Origin: Thiomicrorhabdus sp963677355
GTDB lineage: Bacteria > Pseudomonadota > Gammaproteobacteria > Thiomicrospirales > Thiomicrospiraceae
Direction of reading: 5' to 3'
Assembly (NCBI GenBank): GCA_963677355.2
Contig: CAXXXQ010000001.1
Coordinates: forward strand, 248,001-312,000
Length of the DNA: 64,000 nucleotides
A program made the position numbers and the translations under genes. The notes under the pieces are model-generated. The model ran no database searches, was not told the origin of the DNA, and saw only the letters and a list, made by a program, of their open reading frames with translations. Of the stretch, positions 59,505-64,000 are shown one piece after another (positions within the stretch are counted from its first letter, which is position 1; each line of letters opens with the position of its first letter).

Positions 59505-60497
59505 TTATTCACATTGAATGCTCGCGCAACGTCGCTCACTCACCGGCAGAGCATTCATTTCGCGCAAAGTTCCCTGTAAATTCACATCGCCAGGTAAGAG
59601 TTTAACCGCACATTGTGCCGCGGCTTTCGCTTGAGCATGACATTGGTTAGCCTTGAGCACATACGCATAGTTATTCCACAAACGGCTGCTATCCATGAAG
59701 CCAGGCAGAATTCGGTTAAAGGTTAGCAAAGCATCGGCGAAACGCTGCTGCCCATACTGAAAATTAGTCAACCCCAGCCAGACAGATTCCTGATCCGGCC
59801 AGCGCTGCGTAGCAGCTTGATAGGCCGCTTCCGCGGCAGCTGTTTGCCGTACTTGCTCCAAGTCATAAGCCGTCGATAACCACTTAGCAGAACTGGCCGT
59901 AACCGGAATTTGGGTCGGTCGGGTAATCACAAGTCCCCAATAATCTGATTTACGCCATGTTTGTTCAAAGTTTCGCAGGCTAGTGATCCAACGTTCCGTG
60001 GTTCCAGAACGTAATATAATTTGCGATGTCTGCAAGTCATAACCGACCACCACGGCAAAATGCCATTGCGGATAAACGTCTAATCCGACATTCTGCAAGA
60101 CTAACACCGGATTTCCGGCATTGACCTCCACCAATAAATCCTTAACACTCGGCTCCAGAAGATAAGGCGTCAAGCCGTACTGTCGTGCGGCAGCCACCAT
60201 CTCCAGCTGAAAACTTCCCTCACGGTTTGGTACATAGACTTGGCCGATCAAATCTTCAGGTAATACCGACAACTGACGATATGAAAGGACGGTGGCTAAA
60301 GCCGCGGGACCACATTGGTATTTTGATTGTGGAAAAAAAGGAACCTGTTCTAATTCTTGACTAGTAGCAACATTGATAACACTAGGATCAAGCTTAGCCA
60401 CTTGCGGAGCATAAGCACAACCTTGTAACTGAAAGATAAAGAGAACAAACAAAACACCCGGCAAAAGCCGGGTGACGCTAGATAACAGTTTTGACAT
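59505..60497 (-). CDS. PA2778-like C39-family peptidase lipoprotein with TPR-like tail
   Basis: A 330-residue lipoprotein: the signal ends LFIFQLQGC (Cys about 27). Residues 45-195 look like a C39-type papain fold, with the catalytic Cys in QSKYQCGPAALATVLSY and the His in QWHFAVVVGYD. The C-terminal part (205-330) has helical repeats (AAYQAATQRWPDQESVWLGL, ADALLTFNRILPG) of TPR type. It is paired with a PA2779-like gene 5 bp upstream, the arrangement in Pseudomonas. A role in processing exported peptides is proposed for the family only by fold. Confidence 0.85.
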   Translation of the reverse strand: MSKLLSSVTRLLPGVLFVLFIFQLQGCAYAPQVAKLDPSVINVATSQELEQVPFFPQSKYQCGPAALATVLSYRQLSVLPEDLIGQVYVPNREGSFQLEMVAAARQYGLTPYLLEPSVKDLLVEVNAGNPVLVLQNVGLDVYPQWHFAVVVGYDLQTSQIILRSGTTERWITSLRNFEQTWRKSDYWGLVITRPTQIPVTASSAKWLSTAYDLEQVRQTAAAEAAYQAATQRWPDQESVWLGLTNFQYGQQRFADALLTFNRILPGFMDSSRLWNNYAYVLKANQCHAQAKAAAQCAVKLLPGDVNLQGTLREMNALPVSERRCASIQCE

Positions 60498-60502
60498 TGA
60501 GA

Positions 60503-60883
60503 CTATTCAATTGGATGTACGAAAGTAAACAGATCCGTCGCGCCCAAGGCATCGGTAATGATAAATACTACAAAAATCAAAACAGCCAAACCTAGAATAT
60601 CTCCACCAGCCGGAATATCCGCCATCTGATTATTAAGCTGTTTGACTTCATCATCTGTCAATGCGGCCACGCGCTGCTCAATATCTTGCGGCGCAATGCC
60701 CATCGCTGCAAACTGTTGTTTAACATCTTCTCTGCTAAGCAGTTCGTTCAGCTTGGCGCGTTCATTAACCAGCTGTTGTTGTTCAACCAACTGTTGAGTG
60801 CCAACCATTGCAGCCTGCGCCGGCAACGTCACGATACTAAAAAAAGAGATCAATACACTTAAAGTCACTGCTTTTTTCATCAC
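60503..60883 (-). CDS. PA2779-like small membrane protein
   Basis: A 126-residue protein with a signal peptide (AVTLSVLISFFSIVTLPAQA, cut after about residue 24), a Gln- and Glu-rich helical region with DDEVKQLNNQMADIPAGGD, and a hydrophobic segment near the C-terminus (LGLAVLIFVVFIITDALG). The sequence and its position before the C39-like gene identify it with the PA2779 family, whose function is unknown. A second ATG at codon 2 is the likelier start by one residue. Confidence 0.85.
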   Translation of the reverse strand: MMKKAVTLSVLISFFSIVTLPAQAAMVGTQQLVEQQQLVNERAKLNELLSREDVKQQFAAMGIAPQDIEQRVAALTDDEVKQLNNQMADIPAGGDILGLAVLIFVVFIITDALGATDLFTFVHPIE

Positions 60884-60984
60884 CTTCTCCTTTTAAAAAA
60901 ACGTTTTCAGCATAACAAAGAATCCATCAAACTGTAAAGGCTAAAAAAACAATGGGGTTTACAGATTAATGATAGACGAATCAA

Positions 60985-61791
60985 TCAATTAAAAAACAGT
61001 TCGGCCAGCTTTTCTCCCGGATTGTCGGCGCGCATAAAGGCTTCGCCCACTAAGAAGCTATTCACATGATGCTCTCGCATTTTCGCAACATCTTCTTTGC
61101 TTAAAATTCCGCTCTCGGTAATGACAATACGATCATCCGGAATCTTATCCAGCATTTTCAGAGTCGTCTCAAGCGTCACATCAAAACTGTGCAGATCACG
61201 GTTATTAATACCGATCATCGGTAATGGCAGACGCAGAGCTCGCTCCAGTTCTTCTTCATTATGGACTTCAATCAGCACATCCAAGCCAAGTTGTAATGCG
61301 GTCTCGGTCAATTCATACATTTGAGCGTCGCCAATCGCGGCGGCAATCAGCAGGATACAGTCCGCCCCGATCACACGCGCTTCATAAACCTGATAGTCAT
61401 CAACAATGAAGTCTTTACGGATAATCGGCAGACCTACCGCTTCGCGAACTTGTTGCAGGTACTCATTCGATCCTTGGAAATAGTCTTTATCAGTCAACAC
61501 AGATAAACAAGCCGCACCGTTCGCCTCATAACTTTTGGCGATCTCGACAGGATCGAACGGATCGCGCAACACGCCTTTACTTGGCGAAGCCTTTTTAATT
61601 TCTGCAATAACCGCCGATTTGCCCGCATCCAGCTTGGCTTGCAACGCGTCGGCAAAACCTCTGGTTGGCGAGGTAGTCATCATTAACGCTTTTTGCTTCA
61701 TCTCCCGTAACGGAATCTTTTCACACCCTTCTTGAATCTCTTCAAGTTTACGGAAAATAATTTTTTTCAGGATGGTTGGAGTACCATTCAT
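60985..61791 (-). CDS. trpC: Indole-3-glycerol phosphate synthase
   Basis: Catalyses ring closure in tryptophan synthesis. The 268-residue TIM barrel has VIAEIKKASPSKGVLRD (catalytic Lys, phosphate loop), SVLTDKDYFQGS, PIIRKDFIVDDYQVYEAR, IGINNRDLHSF and ESGILSKEDV. It is a stand-alone enzyme, not fused to TrpF. The gene is separated from ybaN by 82 bp but remains in the same direction as trpE-G-D. Confidence 0.97.
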   Translation of the reverse strand: MNGTPTILKKIIFRKLEEIQEGCEKIPLREMKQKALMMTTSPTRGFADALQAKLDAGKSAVIAEIKKASPSKGVLRDPFDPVEIAKSYEANGAACLSVLTDKDYFQGSNEYLQQVREAVGLPIIRKDFIVDDYQVYEARVIGADCILLIAAAIGDAQMYELTETALQLGLDVLIEVHNEEELERALRLPLPMIGINNRDLHSFDVTLETTLKMLDKIPDDRIVITESGILSKEDVAKMREHHVNSFLVGEAFMRADNPGEKLAELFFN

Positions 61792-61873
61792 TGTCTATTC
61801 CTTTATGCAAAGCGGCCTTTACAGACCTTTAGTGATTGCAGTTATCACTTTGAATATTCGCGTATTGTTATTT

Positions 61874-62272
61874 TTAGCTTTTATTTTGAATTTGATCATT
61901 CTGTGCTTCCGCCACTCGCCATAGGAAGAACAGCAAGATAACGGCAATCAGAATCAATAAAGCCTGAAGCCAAAGCTTACCCATTAGTACAGCGATAGAG
62001 ATGGAAAACATCAAAACGATTACCCAAGTCGCGCGGATTTTAGTAATGCGCAACATGGTTTTTTCCGCTTCCCAACGTCTTAAATCCGCACCGATAAAAC
62101 GGTTGTTTAACAGTGCCTGATGAAATTTGGGCGAACTTTTGGCAAAACAGGCAGCTGCTAAAATCATAAACGGAGTGGTCGGCAGTATAGGTAAAACCAC
62201 GCCGATCAAACCTGTGAGAAAAAACACCACCCCTAATATTAAATAGAACTGGCGTTTAACGATGTGGATCAT
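61874..62272 (-). CDS. ybaN: YbaN-family inner-membrane protein (DUF454)
   Basis: A 132-residue membrane protein with hydrophobic segments at about 8-28, 30-43, 80-97 and 98-120. The signature GVVLPILPTTPFMILAAACF is the conserved core of DUF454/YbaN. Function is unknown. Its ATG overlaps the trpD stop (62269-62272, ATGA), so it is translated with trpD, and it lies before trpC. An unrelated gene inside the trp operon is unusual. Confidence 0.88.
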   Translation of the reverse strand: MIHIVKRQFYLILGVVFFLTGLIGVVLPILPTTPFMILAAACFAKSSPKFHQALLNNRFIGADLRRWEAEKTMLRITKIRATWVIVLMFSISIAVLMGKLWLQALLILIAVILLFFLWRVAEAQNDQIQNKS

Positions 62273-63291
62273 TTATATGATTGCGTCTTCTCGATGAATT
62301 GATTCAGCTTATGCTGGGCTAGTCCGTCAGCAATCACTTTTCTCGCCAGTTCCACACCGGCTGCATAGGAGTCTGCCAAACCGGAAACGTAAAGAGATGC
62401 ACCGGCATTCAAACAGACAATATCTCTAGCACCGCCGTCGGCATTTCCAAAAACGGCTTTAATGATATTCAAGCTCTCCTGCGCAGAGTCCACCGATAGC
62501 TCAGATAGATCAGCATGGTCCATATCGTAGTCAGACGGATCGATTTCCCACTGACTAATCTGGCCCTCTTTAAGTTCGGTAACAAACGTCTTACCGCAAA
62601 TGGAAATTTCATCCAAACCATCTTCTGCGGCGACAACCATGACATGTTGAGAGCCTAATCTTTTCAACACTTCTGCGAAGACAGGCCCCAAATCTTTATT
62701 GAAGACACCCACTACCTGAAACGGTGCTTCTGCCGGATTGGTTAATGGCCCCAACATATTAAAGATGGTTCTCACCCCCATCTCCTTACGCGCACCGATT
62801 ACGTGTTTCATGGCACTGTGATGTGCAGGGGCAAACATAAAGCCGAGTCCGGTCTCATCAATACATTCGCCCACCTGGTCCGGCGTCAATGACAAATCGA
62901 CACCAGCAGCTTCCAGTACATCTGCACTACCAGATTTACTGGAAATGGAACGATTACCGTGCTTGGCGACCGTACCACCACCGGCAGCAACAACAAAAGC
63001 GGAAGCCGTAGAAATATTGAACGTATTTGCGCCGTCACCACCGGTTCCGCAAGTATCAACCAATTTAGATTTATCGTTAATGTGTACTGAGGATGCCAAG
63101 CTACGCATCACTCTGACTGCAGCCGTAATCTCTTCGATGGTTTCGCCTTTCATTCTCAAAGCCGCTAGAATTGCGCCAATCTGAGCAGGGCTCGCTTTAC
63201 CGGACATCAGTTTGTGCATCACCGATTCCATTTGGTCAGAAGTTAAATCCTGTCGATTTAAAAGCTGTTCCAATGCGTTTTTAAGTTCCAT
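62269..63291 (-). CDS. trpD: Anthranilate phosphoribosyltransferase
   Basis: Joins anthranilate to PRPP. From the ATG at 63291 the product has 340 residues (MELKNALEQLLNRQDLTSDQ). Motifs are the PRPP-binding VDTCGTGGDGANTFNIS and KHGNRSISSKSGSADVLEA, and the anthranilate region GARKEMGVRTIFNMLGPLTNP. An ATG four codons upstream (63303) is also possible. It begins about 25 bp after trpG. Confidence 0.97.
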   Translation of the reverse strand: MELKNALEQLLNRQDLTSDQMESVMHKLMSGKASPAQIGAILAALRMKGETIEEITAAVRVMRSLASSVHINDKSKLVDTCGTGGDGANTFNISTASAFVVAAGGGTVAKHGNRSISSKSGSADVLEAAGVDLSLTPDQVGECIDETGLGFMFAPAHHSAMKHVIGARKEMGVRTIFNMLGPLTNPAEAPFQVVGVFNKDLGPVFAEVLKRLGSQHVMVVAAEDGLDEISICGKTFVTELKEGQISQWEIDPSDYDMDHADLSELSVDSAQESLNIIKAVFGNADGGARDIVCLNAGASLYVSGLADSYAAGVELARKVIADGLAQHKLNQFIEKTQSYK

Positions 63292-63315
63292 AAATTTACC
63301 CAATCTAAGCCATTC

Positions 63316-63900
63316 TTAACGGTTTTGCTCAAGGAAGTTGCGCAACATCTGATGCCCCTGTTCGGTCAGAATCGACTCAGGGTGAAACTGCACGCCTTCA
63401 ATCGCAAACTCTTTGTGACGCACACCCATGATTTCATCCATGTTACCGTTTTCATCCTGAGTCCAAGCTGTGATTTCCAGACAGTCGGGCAAAGTTTCCT
63501 GCTCGATAACCAGTGAGTGATAACGCGTGGTCTGTACCGGGTTCGGCAGACCGGCAAACATACCTAAATCCTTATGATAGACCGGAGAAGTTTTACCGTG
63601 CATCACTTGTTTGGCACGAACGATTTTGCCGCCGAACGCTTGGCCGATACTTTGATGCCCCAGACAGACACCCATAATCGGAATCTTGCCGGCAAAATGT
63701 TTAATCGCTTCAACAGAAACACCCGCTTCGGTTGGCGTACATGGCCCCGGCGAAATCACCAGATATTCCGGATTCAAGGTCTGAATGGTCTCCAAATCGA
63801 TCTGGTCGTTTCGGTACACTTCTACCTGCTGACCTAGCTCACCGAAATATTGCACGATGTTATAGGTAAAAGAGTCATAGTTATCAATCATTAACAACAT
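63316..63900 (-). CDS. trpG: Anthranilate/aminodeoxychorismate synthase amidotransferase
   Basis: Glutamine amidotransferase that supplies ammonia to TrpE (and often PabB). The 194-residue class I protein has the oxyanion region VISPGPCTPTEAGVS, the catalytic Cys in PIMGVCLGHQSIGQAFGG and the His-Glu pair in VQFHPESILT. It follows the trpE end by 12 bp. Confidence 0.97.
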   Translation of the reverse strand: MLLMIDNYDSFTYNIVQYFGELGQQVEVYRNDQIDLETIQTLNPEYLVISPGPCTPTEAGVSVEAIKHFAGKIPIMGVCLGHQSIGQAFGGKIVRAKQVMHGKTSPVYHKDLGMFAGLPNPVQTTRYHSLVIEQETLPDCLEITAWTQDENGNMDEIMGVRHKEFAIEGVQFHPESILTEQGHQMLRNFLEQNR

Positions 63901-63912
63901 AATTCACGCTTC

Positions 63913-64000
63913 CTACTTGTGACCCGAATTTGGGTTTTGAGTCTGCAAACCTTCGGTCACAAACTGGGCGGCACGGAATACCGCGCGGCCTTTATTCATA
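63913..64000 (-). CDS. trpE: Anthranilate synthase component I, C-terminal end only
   Basis: The minus strand is open from the window edge to a TAG at 63913-63915 and encodes MNKGRAVFRAAQFVTEGLQT followed by a short polar tail. This matches the last residues of TrpE, and its place directly before trpG supports that. The rest of the gene and any trp leader lie outside the window. Confidence 0.8.
   Translation of the reverse strand, partial: MNKGRAVFRAAQFVTEGLQTQNPNSGHK

Noticed and set aside
1..64000. CRISPR arrays, transposases, integrases, prophage or rRNA genes
   Set aside because: I saw no regularly spaced repeats of CRISPR type, no transposase or integrase motifs, and no rRNA-like sequence on either strand.

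Overview
The window is bacterial chromosome from a gammaproteobacterium. Its core is a minus-strand ribosomal superblock in the Escherichia coli gene order: tRNA-Tyr, tRNA-Gly, tRNA-Thr, tufB, tRNA-Trp, secE, nusG, rplKAJL, rpoBC, then rpsL, rpsG, fusA, tufA, then the S10, spc and alpha operons, ending at rplQ. Gamma-type neighbours include yajR, tcdA, truC, zntB, ybaN and a PA2778/PA2779-like pair. The mixture reminds me of sulfur-oxidising Thiomicrospira-type bacteria, but that genus-level guess is weak and from memory.

Layout. 1-4.5 kb: end of an RND efflux pump gene with its outer-membrane channel, on the plus strand. 4.7-8.3 kb: a frameshifted membrane-protein gene, ssb, a YajR-like MFS transporter and a decayed SIMPL-domain gene. 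8.3-11.2 kb: a PAS-GGDEF-EAL cyclic-di-GMP protein preceded by a GAF-like reading frame in the same frame, separated only by one stop codon. 11.7-16.8 kb: uvrA, a secreted DUF2927-like protein, tcdA and tatD. 16.9-48.4 kb: the ribosomal, RNA polymerase and elongation-factor block, with two tuf genes 16,400 bp apart that appear identical. 48.6-55.3 kb: truC, a small exported protein behind two tandem cyclic-di-GMP-I riboswitches, bioA, a pentapeptide-repeat membrane protein, a hairpin-rich intergenic block, a beta-barrel protein and zntB. 55.4-58.4 kb: a spermidine operon (speH-speE-ornithine decarboxylase) with an OsmC-family gene. 58.8-64 kb: a 2-oxoglutarate oxygenase, the PA2778/PA2779-like pair, and trp genes trpE(end)-trpG-trpD-ybaN-trpC.

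The most striking find is at 49.48-50.18 kb. On the minus strand I read a sigma70-like promoter, a 5' hairpin, two complete GEMM-I (cyclic-di-GMP-I) aptamers about 100 nt apart, and a strong ribosome-binding site for a 104-residue exported protein I do not recognise. The aptamers differ by base changes that preserve pairing. With the GGDEF-EAL protein in the same window, this suggests a cyclic-di-GMP-controlled surface or envelope function.

Other regulatory detail: a terminator between tRNA-Gly and tRNA-Thr; a terminator between tufB and tRNA-Trp whose loop carries the -10 box of the next promoter; hairpins followed by T runs between fusA and tuf and between rplL and rpoB; an L10 leader; and a structured leader and operator-like dyad at the spc promoter. 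rpmJ (L36) is missing from its usual place between secY and rpsM. No CRISPR array, rRNA gene, intact insertion sequence or prophage was seen.
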